Of a stretch of DNA of 24,341 nt, positions 1-10,004 are shown one piece after another. The notes beneath the pieces were generated by a model. It was not told the origin of the DNA and made no database searches. It worked only from the letters and a program-made list of their open reading frames with translations. The translations under genes were made by a program, and so were the position numbers. The DNA lies in the IMG/VR virus record IMGVR_UViG_3300025096_000129, positions 1 through 24,341 of that record; one strand, 5' to 3'. Each line of letters begins with the position of its first letter. Within the stretch, counting starts at the first letter, position 1. The DNA is from a virus.

Positions 1-2378
1 GACCCTACTTCAATATAAGGATCTGCAACAGAAGAAACAGAATTAGTTAATTTAACTCTAGCAGTATTTGATCCTAAGTTAGTAGTAGTTAAGAAATTCC
101 TCTTTGAACCAAATACTTCTATGTCTATTGGTGTTCCGTAACTGAATAGTTTAACAGTACCACGGTCACCACCATCAATGTAGTATGAAGCACCATACTT
201 GATAATATGCTCTGAACTAGAACCATATCCAAATGCAGTTGGTGTTCTCTTTGCATCTGCATAACCAAATTTATTTGAATTACCTCCACCATAAATCATG
301 TATGTAATTGGAAGAGTAGCATTACCTAGTGAAGATGCCTTCAACTGGTTAGAACATCTTAAATGGTGTACACGCACCCAACGTGCTTCTCCATTGCTTA
401 CAGGGACATACGCAAGGAATAGAGCACCAACAGCACCATACCATGAGAACTCAATCTTCATCATGGTAACCTTGTCAAATTCAAGGTTCCATAAACTGGT
501 ATCTTCCTTCTCCTCACCAGTTGATTCATCAATAACATTTGAACCTGCTCTCTTGTCTGCAGAAACATCACTGTAAAGTAGTTCAGCAGTTGATCCGTCT
601 AATCTATCTCCACTAAATCTTGAACGTGGTATACGATACTCATAAACATTCCAGAAGTCTTTCTTAATATTTTGATTAACCCAATCTCTATAGAAAGTAT
701 TAAGTGCAAGAATTTGACTTTTAATTGTTGCAGTAGATCCAACAGGTAGAGTTGTATCAATATATCCTTCTTTCGTTCCATCCGAAGATTCATACATGTA
801 TGGGAACATACCAGATGGTTTAACAGTACTATACATCTGGGTACTGTTTCCTAACACATTGTTAGCAGTTGGTTGTATGAATGGAACAGGAGTAATTAAT
901 GTATGTCCAGTTACCATTGAAGCAGTATTTACATCTGTTATCCCAGTAAGATTATTTTCTCCAGAACCAGTATTAAGAGTCTTAAGTCTTACTGAAGTAA
1001 CTCCAGTTGGATAATCATAAGTAACTTCTGAAACTTTATAGATGTTATCATCAGCCAATCCAGTAAGAGCATTCGTATTACTCTTCTTAGAATAACTTAC
1101 ATACTGGTTAGTAGAAAGTCCAATAGCATGACCACCAGAATAATAGAAACTAGGAACAGTTGAAACACCAACATTAACAATGAATGAAGTTGTTGTACCT
1201 ACTGTCTGAACATTATATCCATATGTTCTATTTGGATATGTTTTAATTCCACCTGCATAAGGAGTTGAACTACCTCCAGTGTAACTGTATTGACAGGTCA
1301 AACCAATACCGCCCAAGGTTAAGTACTTACCTTCACTAAACCCGTGAACACCATGAGTATATACTGTCATCAATCCAGTATCAATGTCATAATCAGCACT
1401 ATGAACACTTACACCAAGACCAACACTAGAATAAAGTATATCATCAAAGGTTGATGTAATACCTACTTCTACTTTCTCTTGTAAAAGTGAAGTATCATAA
1501 CAACCCGCATGACTAAGCATCAAATTATCTCTGTAAATACAGAGATCACCAAGTTTTATATTATCGTATGAAACAGTCTTACCAGTAACACCACTACCAA
1601 CATTCTGAGTACCATCAGATTCTGATCCTCTTGGTGACAATAAATCTAATGGGTTAGTTGCACCATAATCAGCAGTTTGTCCAGGAGTTGCAGTACTTGA
1701 AAATTCAACTGGGTTTTTGAATAAAATTGATTGCGTTCTTCTTACTACGCTAAAATTATCTCCTTGACCATTATTTCTCGTTTCCCAATAATATCCATCA
1801 TAGTTATCGAATATACCATACTTACGAACACATGGATTTTTAATTGCTGATCCAATATCTGATGTATCTAAAACATTACTATCAGTAGATTGAACATTCT
1901 GTATAGAAGTTTTAACACCAAATGTAGCAGCAGAAACACGACCAGGCTGATACCTGAAGAAACGTTTTGAAGTTAGGACAGCACATTCATCAGAAGGTGC
2001 TTCCAAAAGCGCACCAGACTCTTCTGGAACGTGAGTCAAACCCCATCCCATATCTTGAGTAATACCAGAATACTTACCAGTAGAAGTATCAACTGTTGCA
2101 AACTGCTCAGGATTGGAAGTCCATTCCGAAGGGTTTACATCGTAAGTATTAACATCAGCAAAAATACCAAGAGCAACTTCCGATCTTGGTATACCCAAAA
2201 GTGATAGTGCAACTTCAGATGCAACTTTATTCTGTTCCGCAACAGGAATAGTTGACTGGTCACTCGCAATAACAACAGGAATGGATTTCTCCGCTTTCTG
2301 TTGACCAGGAGGAACTGGAGCAGTTCTACCTACGACTGTAACAGCCGCATTATTATTAACATTAGTGTTGTCTGCCAT
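1..2378 (-). CDS. Large virion structural protein, C-terminus cut off by the window edge
   Basis: An open frame runs without a stop from an ATG at 2376-2378 to base 1, giving at least 792 residues. The stop lies outside the window. The N-terminus (MADNTNVNNNAAVTVVGRTA) leads into a segment with SEVALSLLGIPRSEVALGIF and then long beta-rich, Ser/Thr/Gly-rich sequence. Around residues 335-350 there is a THGVHGF-type motif like the HGL modules of the adjacent giant protein. Near residues 660-700 is FSWYGAVGALFLAYVPVSNG, a pattern I associate with structural proteins of marine T4-like phages. The ATG follows the stop of the giant gene by only 2 nt, and GGAG lies 10 nt before it, so the two are probably co-translated from one late transcript. 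I infer a virion or fibre-associated structural role; no enzymatic motif is visible. The exact function is unknown to me. Confidence 0.8.
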   Translation of the reverse strand, partial: MADNTNVNNNAAVTVVGRTAPVPPGQQKAEKSIPVVIASDQSTIPVAEQNKVASEVALSLLGIPRSEVALGIFADVNTYDVNPSEWTSNPEQFATVDTSTGKYSGITQDMGWGLTHVPEESGALLEAPSDECAVLTSKRFFRYQPGRVSAATFGVKTSIQNVQSTDSNVLDTSDIGSAIKNPCVRKYGIFDNYDGYYWETRNNGQGDNFSVVRRTQSILFKNPVEFSSTATPGQTADYGATNPLDLLSPRGSESDGTQNVGSGVTGKTVSYDNIKLGDLCIYRDNLMLSHAGCYDTSLLQEKVEVGITSTFDDILYSSVGLGVSVHSADYDIDTGLMTVYTHGVHGFSEGKYLTLGGIGLTCQYSYTGGSSTPYAGGIKTYPNRTYGYNVQTVGTTTSFIVNVGVSTVPSFYYSGGHAIGLSTNQYVSYSKKSNTNALTGLADDNIYKVSEVTYDYPTGVTSVRLKTLNTGSGENNLTGITDVNTASMVTGHTLITPVPFIQPTANNVLGNSTQMYSTVKPSGMFPYMYESSDGTKEGYIDTTLPVGSTATIKSQILALNTFYRDWVNQNIKKDFWNVYEYRIPRSRFSGDRLDGSTAELLYSDVSADKRAGSNVIDESTGEEKEDTSLWNLEFDKVTMMKIEFSWYGAVGALFLAYVPVSNGEARWVRVHHLRCSNQLKASSLGNATLPITYMIYGGGNSNKFGYADAKRTPTAFGYGSSSEHIIKYGASYYIDGGDRGTVKLFSYGTPIDIEVFGSKRNFLTTTNLGSNTARVKLTNSVSSVADPYIEVG

Positions 2379-2380
2379 GT

Positions 2381-5300
2381 TTACTCGACTCCGACTCTTC
2401 CTTTGGCGATGGTGAATACTTTCCTTATAGATATATATCCACTATCCACTCCGTTACTTACAGAAGTATAGGAGTTTGGTGGGTTAGGTGTAGTCAATAC
2501 TACTCTCTTATCAGCAGCAACAGTCAATTTTTTCTGAACAATTAGTTCTGTCGAACTTATGTTTGGACTCATTTGATGTCCTGGTAACTTAACGATGTCT
2601 CCTGTGTAAATTCCACTAAACTGTGCAGCAGTGGCTAAAGTAACCACATACTGAGTACATGCAGTACCAACTGCAGGTTCTGTATCAGCATTTGCCCAGA
2701 ATCCAGTTTGAATACCAATGTAAGTACCGAATCCTGATGGTTGATCTAAGAAACCAGTACCAACAATCTCATACCCTAAAGCAGATGATGCTGATCCAGC
2801 AAGAGTTGCTGTATCTGTTGCATTCATATTAAGTTGAATGTAACCATTGTCTCTACCTGTTCCATCTGCTTCAGTATCTTGAGTTAAGACATTAAAGTTA
2901 ATAAACTTAGATCCAAGAGTTGTTGTAGTAGTTGTACTATACAATCCAATCATTGTACCAATTCCAGCAACAATTGCGACCTTAGAACTGCTAATATTCT
3001 TAGGTTCACCATCCTCTAAGTATAATAACTCTGGTCCTTCAAAATTCTTACCAACTTCAATAGTGAGGTTAATAGAATCCCAATCACTATCATAGATGTC
3101 AGGGGATGGTACCCATTCATCAGATGGACCGAGAATAATATTATTCTGTGTAGTAATCTTACCAGTTGCATAAGCCTCTAGACCACTACCACAATTTCTA
3201 ATAATATTACCTCCAGTAGAAGCAACCTCGGTCACTGAAAGATCAACAGGTCCAGGGAAGTTTTCAAATAAGTTATCGTTAACTCTAATAACTGTAGAGT
3301 TCTGAGCATCCAATGGTTGGAATGGGAACCTATCAGTTTGAGCACCATCAACAAATGTAGAGTTCTCTACTGAAACTCTATTAGAATCTCTAAGATATAA
3401 TCCACTACCTGGAGTATTTCTAATTTCAACATCTTTGAATAATGTAGAGTCCACATGTCTCATATAAACAAGATAATTATCTAAATCTTGTACAAATGTG
3501 ATGTTATTACCACCATTACCATCAATTGTTAGGTCAGATATTGTGACATCCTTAGCAATTGTCGAACCAATACCAATAAAGGTTCCATCAAAAGGTAATG
3601 TTGTTCCACCAGAACTACCTAAATCAGTCTGATCAGTTGCATAATATTGTTGCTTCAAGAATGTATTCTTACCTTCACCTGTAAGAGTAAAGTTTGTAGG
3701 AATCACAATCTTATTTGATAAGTATGTTCCACTAGGAAGATCTAGATAATTACCACCTGATGCAACAGTATCAGCAACCGCATCAGCAAGTGCTTTAGTA
3801 TTATCATGAACAACTTTAACAACCGCAGTAGTACCAAATCCAACTACACCATTAAGTAGATAATTACCACTTACAGTAATAGAATCAGAACCTATTGCAG
3901 TAACTGAATCCATTTCCCAACCTCTTCGTTGTCCAGTGGTACCAATACATGGGAAATGAATTTGATTGGTTGCAACAGTACTTGTATGGAATCCTATAAA
4001 CTCATTAGAAGTTCCTTTAGCAGACCATGCTGTTTGCTCATAGACTCCATAATCTTTCCATGAAATATTAGAAACATCAGAACCCATTTCCTTTGGACCT
4101 AGAACAGCAATCAGTTTTGCTTGGCCACGATCTGCATTCGATGCAGTTCCTGCACCAGTATAATTTTGACGATAGATCAAAAGACCATGATTAACATCCG
4201 ATCTACCTAAATTTAAAACATTATGATTCAAATCATTGAAATTATCTAAAGTAGTATTAGCGATTCCTGCTCTTGCACCAGTTCCAACATAAGATCCTGT
4301 TGGAGAAATTTGAGAAGAGACACCAACCTTACCATTTCTCATATGATACTGTGCTTGCCAGTAATAATATGTCATTGTGGTATCAGCACCAGATGTTGGA
4401 ACCTGTGTAATTTTAACAGTATTACCAACTACAGGTGGATTAACAGTTACGCTATCAGAAGATTTAGTAACACCAAACATCTTAACTCTTTCACCAATAT
4501 TAAAGTGAGTAGTTGTTATACCACTAACTGTTAATTTGCTATTAGCAATTGCTCCCATACCAGAATAGATGGAACCATCATTACTGATATTATAACTTGT
4601 CAATCTATACGCATCTAACTCATGTGGGTCAACTAATTCATAACCTGTTCCTGCATCATTAACCTTAAGAACTTTATTTCTACCAAAGGTAACTTCTTCT
4701 GTAGTATTATTTGGTAAATCACTTAACTTAAAGTTCTCATAGACGTTAGCACGAATTGTTCCATTAACATCCAACTCATATGCAGGTGTTGCAGTCTTAA
4801 TACCAACAAACTGACTTGCCTTATTAATAACGAATGAAGGATTTGCTTCAGATCCAACTACAAAGTATGGATTATTAAGTGCGGTTCCTTTGATCGCTAT
4901 CTTAAGTGCTTCAATACCCTCTAGTGAAGTAGATGTTATCTTATTACCGAAGTTAACAGGTCCACTAAACTCAGATGGTAAATTACGATTAGGACCACCA
5001 CCAACACGTAATGTATTTCTTATATAAACATCATCAAATGTTGCTGTAGATGAATCATCTGTAAGTTCTCCAAGGAAATTCTCTTTTGCAGTTGCTCTTT
5101 CTCCAGTGAAGAAATCACCACGATCATTCATACCAGAATAGAATACAACACCACCATTCTCTTCCTTAGAATTGGATAGTATTTCTTCTTCAACAGTTAA
5201 TGCTCTTACTTGCTTTTGTGGCAATGCAGTTGAGTAGTTACCTGGCCCATAACCAACATACTCAAATGTATGACCAGAAGCACGAATACTTGAGTACCTA

Positions 5301-8300
5301 TGAGTCTCTGATGGAATTACTCTAATATTTCTAATAACGGATCCACTATCATGAGCAACAGACTTAGTTCCCAATACACCTCGAATAACAGTTACATCAT
5401 TACTATTAGCAAGAGACTTACTCTTAATTCTCATTACCTCATTATCAACCTGTAAGAAATCACCAGTACTCATTCCAACATAACTGGTTAATGATAAAGT
5501 AGTATTAGTGTTAGCAGTATTGATACCAGCAGACATTGTAGTACTAATACCTGCAGTCAGAGGTATTAGGTTCTCAGAAATATTTTCTAGTTCTAGTGAA
5601 TCACTTTGTCCATAAGATTGAAGACCAAGTTTATAGACTTCTCCACCAGTTTCTCCAGTTGTAGAAATACCGATAGTAGAATTAAATGTAAAGGTAGTTA
5701 GTCCAACCTTTTCCTTAACGATGAAATTATATCCATTATAAACGGTTGCTGCAGTTCCAACAAGACCAGCAATCTGAATCCTATTACCTACAGATAATCC
5801 ATGAGCCTTACTGGTTGTAACTGTAACAATACCAGCGACTGAAGTATTGGCAACACCAACTATTTCTGAGAATCCAACTGCTTCGTCAGTAACAAAGAAA
5901 ATACCAGTTGTTACACCTACAGGTCCAGTGTAGATACCAACATTAGATCCTGTAGTTTGTCCTGCTGGAACATTTGTATAAGTAATTGACTTAGCACTTG
6001 GTATACTTGTAATCTTATATGCACCATCATATCCATTATTACGATCATCAAGAGTACCAACACCCATAACCTGAACAACATCACCAATATTATTACTAAT
6101 ACCTGTTACTTGAACAATCGCATTTGCTGTAATACCAGTCAAACCAGGTACAGAAACGACCATCGTATTACCAATACCAAATGCAGAACCACCATCTACA
6201 ATCTGAACCGCAGAAATTGTTCCAGCAGTACTTACTACAACATTTGCAGTTGCTGAATCACCAACAATATTAGTACCAACTAAATTTGCATTGTAATACT
6301 CAGTTCCAACACCAGCAGAAGGTGAATATCCAGCACCTTGTGCAGTGATGGAAACATTAGTAACACTGTTTAAACTATGATTAGTGTCAGAGAATACGGT
6401 TGTTATACCAGAATGCTTACTCTCTGCAAAAGTAACTGCATATCCAACTCTATTGTCTCGTAGATAATTGATTGCTGTTTCTTTTGTAATACTATTCAAA
6501 GGATCATTTACAACAACCTTACCAATAAGACTGTTAGAAGCAGCAGTTACTGATTGTTGAGGATCATTAGTTGCATTATCCTTATCAACTGTAGGATAAA
6601 GTTGAGTAATATTTTGCTTAAACTTAAGATTTGAATATTCAGATACTGTTGGTCTGACATTACCAAGCAAACAAGTTAGATAATAGATTCCATCCTGACT
6701 ACCAGTAACATAATCCTGAATTGTGTCTACATCTTGAATAGTATATGTTGTATCATATTCATTTCTTTCAAATGCTGGCAAAGATGATCCCTGACCACCA
6801 GCAACACGTAAATTGCGAACATTATCGTCAAATATTCCACCAAGATTTGAACTTATATAACTAAAACCTTTTGTTGATGTTACCTTTGTGACTGAATAGT
6901 AACCATTATAACCATCAGCATCTACTCCAGTTGTATTAGTAGAACTCTTTACGTTCTTAATGTGAACTTTATCTCCAATACTAAGTCCATGTGGTGTTTC
7001 AGAAACCACATTAACCTGATAAGCATTAGCAGTATCAGTACTAATACCTGCAATAATTCTTGGGTTACGATTGGAGATTACATTTTGAATTGTAGATTCT
7101 TCACCAACGGTTTTTGATTCTTGAAGAACATAATTCTTCTCTGGTTTCTTAGCAATAGTATCAGTATAACTGCTAGGAATAACATAACGCAATTTGTAAA
7201 TACGATCAGATAATGCACGAGTCTCTGGTACTCTTCTCACATATAGCGAAGAATTATTTGATGCAATATCTGTAGAGAATCCAACAATTCCTTGATATAT
7301 TGAATTAGTAGTTGTTGTATTTGTACCAGTGATATACCAATTAGACTTACCAGTATCCCACTGAATTGGATGACCAAATTCACCAGGCAACTTATCCGTT
7401 ACTCTACTTACTATACTTAAAACACCACCTTTCTGGTTACTAATAGTAACTACAGGTGTTCCAGCAAGAGCATTGTTGAATGTAGTTGCTAATTTAATAG
7501 TACTTGCACCAGTGCTAACAACATAATATAACTTTCCATTCTCCAAACCATCTGGCACTCTACCATCATCACTATAAACCCTTACCGATTCCCCACTAAA
7601 GAAGTTGTGAGTACCAACTAAGGTTAATTGATTGGAAGTAATATTATTAGTATGTGTTGCTGTTCTTGCAACATTAAATGTCTTCTCCGCACTTGGACCT
7701 TCACCAGAAGGTGATGTCATCACTATAGGACTTTCATAAGTGACGTTTGCACCACCAGTAAGAGTGTCAATATAAACCTTTTCACCTTTCTTAGAACCAA
7801 CTCTAAATCCGTTGGTAATATTATTTGGTGGATTATCTTTATCTGTTGCACCATCAATATACAACTTAGATGTTCCACCAGCACCAATGTTTTGTGCCAT
7901 TAATGAAGGATCTAAGAGTCTCCAAATAACATTAATTTCCTTATTCTCTATGTCTTTTGGTGGAACAATGTGAGTAACATAACCTGTATCATCACGATCA
8001 AATGAATTCTTTCTAAATCCGTGAGAGATTAAAGCTTTAGCACCAAAGTTTGAGTTAGAGTTTGTAATAGACTGCTCACCACCAGACTCGGAAACAAAAT
8101 GATTGGCAAATCCAATAGCAAATGTTGATACTGCTTGAATTACAGCATCGTTAGTTGCTTTAATATGATAGTTCTTATACCTAGTTCTATAAGTTGCATC
8201 CTGATTTATATAAAGTGGTTTCTTAACACCAGAACCTACAGTAGCACTTGTGTCATAATCTCCTGTTGTCTTGTTATAAATTACAAATGCATTATCATCT

Positions 8301-9529
8301 TTCTGTAGACCAATACCAGTAAACTGAGCAACAACCATAGACTTAAATCCAGTTGCTTTTGCTCCATCACAATGCATTCCACACATACCATAAGCAGATC
8401 TCAATGAACAGTTAAAGATATATGGTGACGCACCTGTTACGTTATCAGCTTCAATAACGACTTTAGAGGAGGAAGTAGGATTGATTACATCATCAGTTGC
8501 ATCATCAAGTAACACATAACTAAACTGTCTCTCACTACTAATTCCAGATACTCTATAACTTCCTTCGTAAAGAGTAGAACTAATACCAGCAATACGAACG
8601 GGATCATCAACTGTTAAACCATGTGCATTTATTGTAGTAACAGTTGCAACTGTTCCACTAGATGTCAATGATTGTATTGTATTATCATCAGATCTAAGAT
8701 CACCAACAATTTTAAATTCAGAAGTATTTGGTTCAAAATCTTTGAATGTTGGATAATTAGGTATATTTCTATTACCAGTATTTGCACCATAAGCATTCAT
8801 CAACTTATAGTAATACTGTTGAAGATCACTAGTTCCAGTCAATTCTTCATTGTTTAATCCATCTGCATACTCAAAACAAGTTAACTTATGGTGAGATAAT
8901 GCAGGGTTTCTCTTCTCATTAAAGTTTTTACTGTAATATACAGCTTGATTTGCATCAAAAATACTGAATTGCCAGAAATAACATCCACCAGTTACACGGA
9001 ATATTGCTGATCTTGCTATATTACTATCATCTACATCAGGATTTGGAACATAAAGTGGTCTTACCTTTGTTTTTCTTAAATCAAGACCAACAATCGATGT
9101 TCCTTTCGGAACAATTACTCCACCATGTACTGAGTTAAATTTGGCAAGAATATTATCGGAGTTATTTAAATCAAATATTGTTGAGTTACTTAAATCTAAA
9201 TATGTTGCACTAGTGCTTGCTACTGACCCTGTGACATCATAATACTTTACTCCACTATCTTCTGCAATGGAAAGTCCTGGTCTATTGTCAACGATATGTT
9301 CACCTGGATATAGTAAGATAGTCGTTCTATCAAACCTATCATTATTCTGACCTGACTGATAAGCAAATCTCGCAGACTCCAACAATGCTCTCTGAATTGT
9401 CTTGAAGGGTCTCGTTAAGGAATTACCTTTATTATCAAAACTATCTGTTGCATCCAAGTCAGATGGATTAACATAAAGAATATTTCCATCCGTATTAATC
9501 AGAAAGTTTTCTAACCTAGAAAGAGGCAT
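2381..9529 (-). CDS. Giant modular virion/tail-fibre-like structural protein with beta-helix domains (2382 aa)
   Basis: A single uninterrupted 2382-residue frame, very long for any phage protein. Residues 1 to about 240 resemble a pectin-lyase-like beta-helix entry: LTRPFKTIQRALLESARFAY, then TTILLYPGEH. The middle carries several related beta modules with an HGL..gd.v.i.g core near residues 295-340, 845-890 and 1235-1280, and weaker copies elsewhere. A GAGY/GGSAF-type module lies near residues 1050-1135. Around residues 1560-1585 is a fibre-like segment, ELDVNGTIRANVYENF. Residues about 1905-2140 look like a second right-handed beta-helix: LADAVADTVASGGNYLDLPS, then repeated N/D-rich beta turns such as LYLRDSNRVSVENSTF. 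I infer an extended adsorption or baseplate-peripheral structure. The beta-helix fold does not by itself imply enzyme activity. A late promoter motif lies 30 nt upstream; no clear ribosome binding site is seen. Confidence 0.85.
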   Translation of the reverse strand: MPLSRLENFLINTDGNILYVNPSDLDATDSFDNKGNSLTRPFKTIQRALLESARFAYQSGQNNDRFDRTTILLYPGEHIVDNRPGLSIAEDSGVKYYDVTGSVASTSATYLDLSNSTIFDLNNSDNILAKFNSVHGGVIVPKGTSIVGLDLRKTKVRPLYVPNPDVDDSNIARSAIFRVTGGCYFWQFSIFDANQAVYYSKNFNEKRNPALSHHKLTCFEYADGLNNEELTGTSDLQQYYYKLMNAYGANTGNRNIPNYPTFKDFEPNTSEFKIVGDLRSDDNTIQSLTSSGTVATVTTINAHGLTVDDPVRIAGISSTLYEGSYRVSGISSERQFSYVLLDDATDDVINPTSSSKVVIEADNVTGASPYIFNCSLRSAYGMCGMHCDGAKATGFKSMVVAQFTGIGLQKDDNAFVIYNKTTGDYDTSATVGSGVKKPLYINQDATYRTRYKNYHIKATNDAVIQAVSTFAIGFANHFVSESGGEQSITNSNSNFGAKALISHGFRKNSFDRDDTGYVTHIVPPKDIENKEINVIWRLLDPSLMAQNIGAGGTSKLYIDGATDKDNPPNNITNGFRVGSKKGEKVYIDTLTGGANVTYESPIVMTSPSGEGPSAEKTFNVARTATHTNNITSNQLTLVGTHNFFSGESVRVYSDDGRVPDGLENGKLYYVVSTGASTIKLATTFNNALAGTPVVTISNQKGGVLSIVSRVTDKLPGEFGHPIQWDTGKSNWYITGTNTTTTNSIYQGIVGFSTDIASNNSSLYVRRVPETRALSDRIYKLRYVIPSSYTDTIAKKPEKNYVLQESKTVGEESTIQNVISNRNPRIIAGISTDTANAYQVNVVSETPHGLSIGDKVHIKNVKSSTNTTGVDADGYNGYYSVTKVTSTKGFSYISSNLGGIFDDNVRNLRVAGGQGSSLPAFERNEYDTTYTIQDVDTIQDYVTGSQDGIYYLTCLLGNVRPTVSEYSNLKFKQNITQLYPTVDKDNATNDPQQSVTAASNSLIGKVVVNDPLNSITKETAINYLRDNRVGYAVTFAESKHSGITTVFSDTNHSLNSVTNVSITAQGAGYSPSAGVGTEYYNANLVGTNIVGDSATANVVVSTAGTISAVQIVDGGSAFGIGNTMVVSVPGLTGITANAIVQVTGISNNIGDVVQVMGVGTLDDRNNGYDGAYKITSIPSAKSITYTNVPAGQTTGSNVGIYTGPVGVTTGIFFVTDEAVGFSEIVGVANTSVAGIVTVTTSKAHGLSVGNRIQIAGLVGTAATVYNGYNFIVKEKVGLTTFTFNSTIGISTTGETGGEVYKLGLQSYGQSDSLELENISENLIPLTAGISTTMSAGINTANTNTTLSLTSYVGMSTGDFLQVDNEVMRIKSKSLANSNDVTVIRGVLGTKSVAHDSGSVIRNIRVIPSETHRYSSIRASGHTFEYVGYGPGNYSTALPQKQVRALTVEEEILSNSKEENGGVVFYSGMNDRGDFFTGERATAKENFLGELTDDSSTATFDDVYIRNTLRVGGGPNRNLPSEFSGPVNFGNKITSTSLEGIEALKIAIKGTALNNPYFVVGSEANPSFVINKASQFVGIKTATPAYELDVNGTIRANVYENFKLSDLPNNTTEEVTFGRNKVLKVNDAGTGYELVDPHELDAYRLTSYNISNDGSIYSGMGAIANSKLTVSGITTTHFNIGERVKMFGVTKSSDSVTVNPPVVGNTVKITQVPTSGADTTMTYYYWQAQYHMRNGKVGVSSQISPTGSYVGTGARAGIANTTLDNFNDLNHNVLNLGRSDVNHGLLIYRQNYTGAGTASNADRGQAKLIAVLGPKEMGSDVSNISWKDYGVYEQTAWSAKGTSNEFIGFHTSTVATNQIHFPCIGTTGQRRGWEMDSVTAIGSDSITVSGNYLLNGVVGFGTTAVVKVVHDNTKALADAVADTVASGGNYLDLPSGTYLSNKIVIPTNFTLTGEGKNTFLKQQYYATDQTDLGSSGGTTLPFDGTFIGIGSTIAKDVTISDLTIDGNGGNNITFVQDLDNYLVYMRHVDSTLFKDVEIRNTPGSGLYLRDSNRVSVENSTFVDGAQTDRFPFQPLDAQNSTVIRVNDNLFENFPGPVDLSVTEVASTGGNIIRNCGSGLEAYATGKITTQNNIILGPSDEWVPSPDIYDSDWDSINLTIEVGKNFEGPELLYLEDGEPKNISSSKVAIVAGIGTMIGLYSTTTTTTLGSKFINFNVLTQDTEADGTGRDNGYIQLNMNATDTATLAGSASSALGYEIVGTGFLDQPSGFGTYIGIQTGFWANADTEPAVGTACTQYVVTLATAAQFSGIYTGDIVKLPGHQMSPNISSTELIVQKKLTVAADKRVVLTTPNPPNSYTSVSNGVDSGYISIRKVFTIAKGRVGVE

Positions 9530-9559
9530 TGTATTAACACACTAATTTTTCTTCTTACT

Positions 9560-9567
9560 TATTTATC
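9560..9567 (-). promoter_or_regulatory. T4-type late promoter GATAAATA
   Basis: The leftward strand reads GATAAATA, matching the T4-like late promoter core (TATAAATA, or NATAAATA in T4-like cyanophages) at seven of eight bases. It is intergenic, with 30 nt between it and the ATG of the 2382-aa gene. There is no sigma-70 -35 requirement in this promoter class. It would drive the giant gene and the following structural gene. Confidence 0.6.
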
Positions 9568-9595
9568 AAAGTTAATTGAAAAGGGTATTTTGCCA

Positions 9596-9653
9596 AAAAA
9601 TTGCCAGAGTTTTTTTTGCCCGATTTTTGAAACAAAAAGCTAATTTCGCTGGC
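9596..9653 (-). terminator. Possible weak terminator after the 116-aa gene
   Basis: Right after the stop of the 116-aa gene, the leftward strand has GCCAG (9653-9649) that can pair with CTGGC (9607-9603), followed by AATTTTTT. An AT-rich inner hairpin, TTTTTG/CAAAAA, lies within the loop. The outer stem is only 5 bp with a long loop, so this is tentative. Its place between a gene end and a late promoter fits a transcription-unit boundary. Confidence 0.3.
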
Positions 9654-10004
9654 CTAAGATGGTTTTGGATATGCTAACTTAACACTAGTGATTCCAACAT
9701 ACCAATCACCAGTCGTAGCAGCAACACCAAGTTTACCTGCTTTCATATCATGATATAACAAATCCAATTGTTCTCCAAGAGCAGGATAAACAGTGCTACC
9801 AACTCCCATTCCTGGTAGAGGACCAACCCTATTTGTTTTGTATTGAACTAATGCTTGTTCAGCATCTAGTTCTGCCCGTGCTGTATCAATCTTATCTTGT
9901 TCTAATGTGATAGAATTGTTAGAAGCATCAACTGCACCCGTACTATCGTCAACACTAACTGCATTCGGATATGCTTTATAAATTGCGTCGTGATCTAAAC
10001 TCAT
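9654..10004 (-). CDS. Conserved-looking small phage protein next to the fibre gene, function unknown (116 aa)
   Basis: The start ATG overlaps the stop of the 1045-aa fibre gene by 4 nt (ATGA), and GGAG lies about 9 nt upstream, so the start is well supported. The C-terminal half carries a pattern I have seen in small proteins beside phage fibre genes: TVYPALGEQLDLLYHDMKAG, then VGITSVKLAYPKP at the end. The middle (about residues 35-55) is probably helical and acidic. No membrane segment or catalytic motif is visible. Translational coupling to the fibre gene suggests a fibre-associated or fibre-assembly job, but that is inference from position only. A possible terminator follows. Confidence 0.7.
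   Translation of the reverse strand: MSLDHDAIYKAYPNAVSVDDSTGAVDASNNSITLEQDKIDTARAELDAEQALVQYKTNRVGPLPGMGVGSTVYPALGEQLDLLYHDMKAGKLGVAATTGDWYVGITSVKLAYPKPS

Noticed and set aside
3110-3820. Pectate-lyase or depolymerase enzyme activity in the second beta-helix of the giant protein
   Set aside because: The fold pattern is plausible, but no catalytic residues can be named from the sequence, so only a structural call is made.
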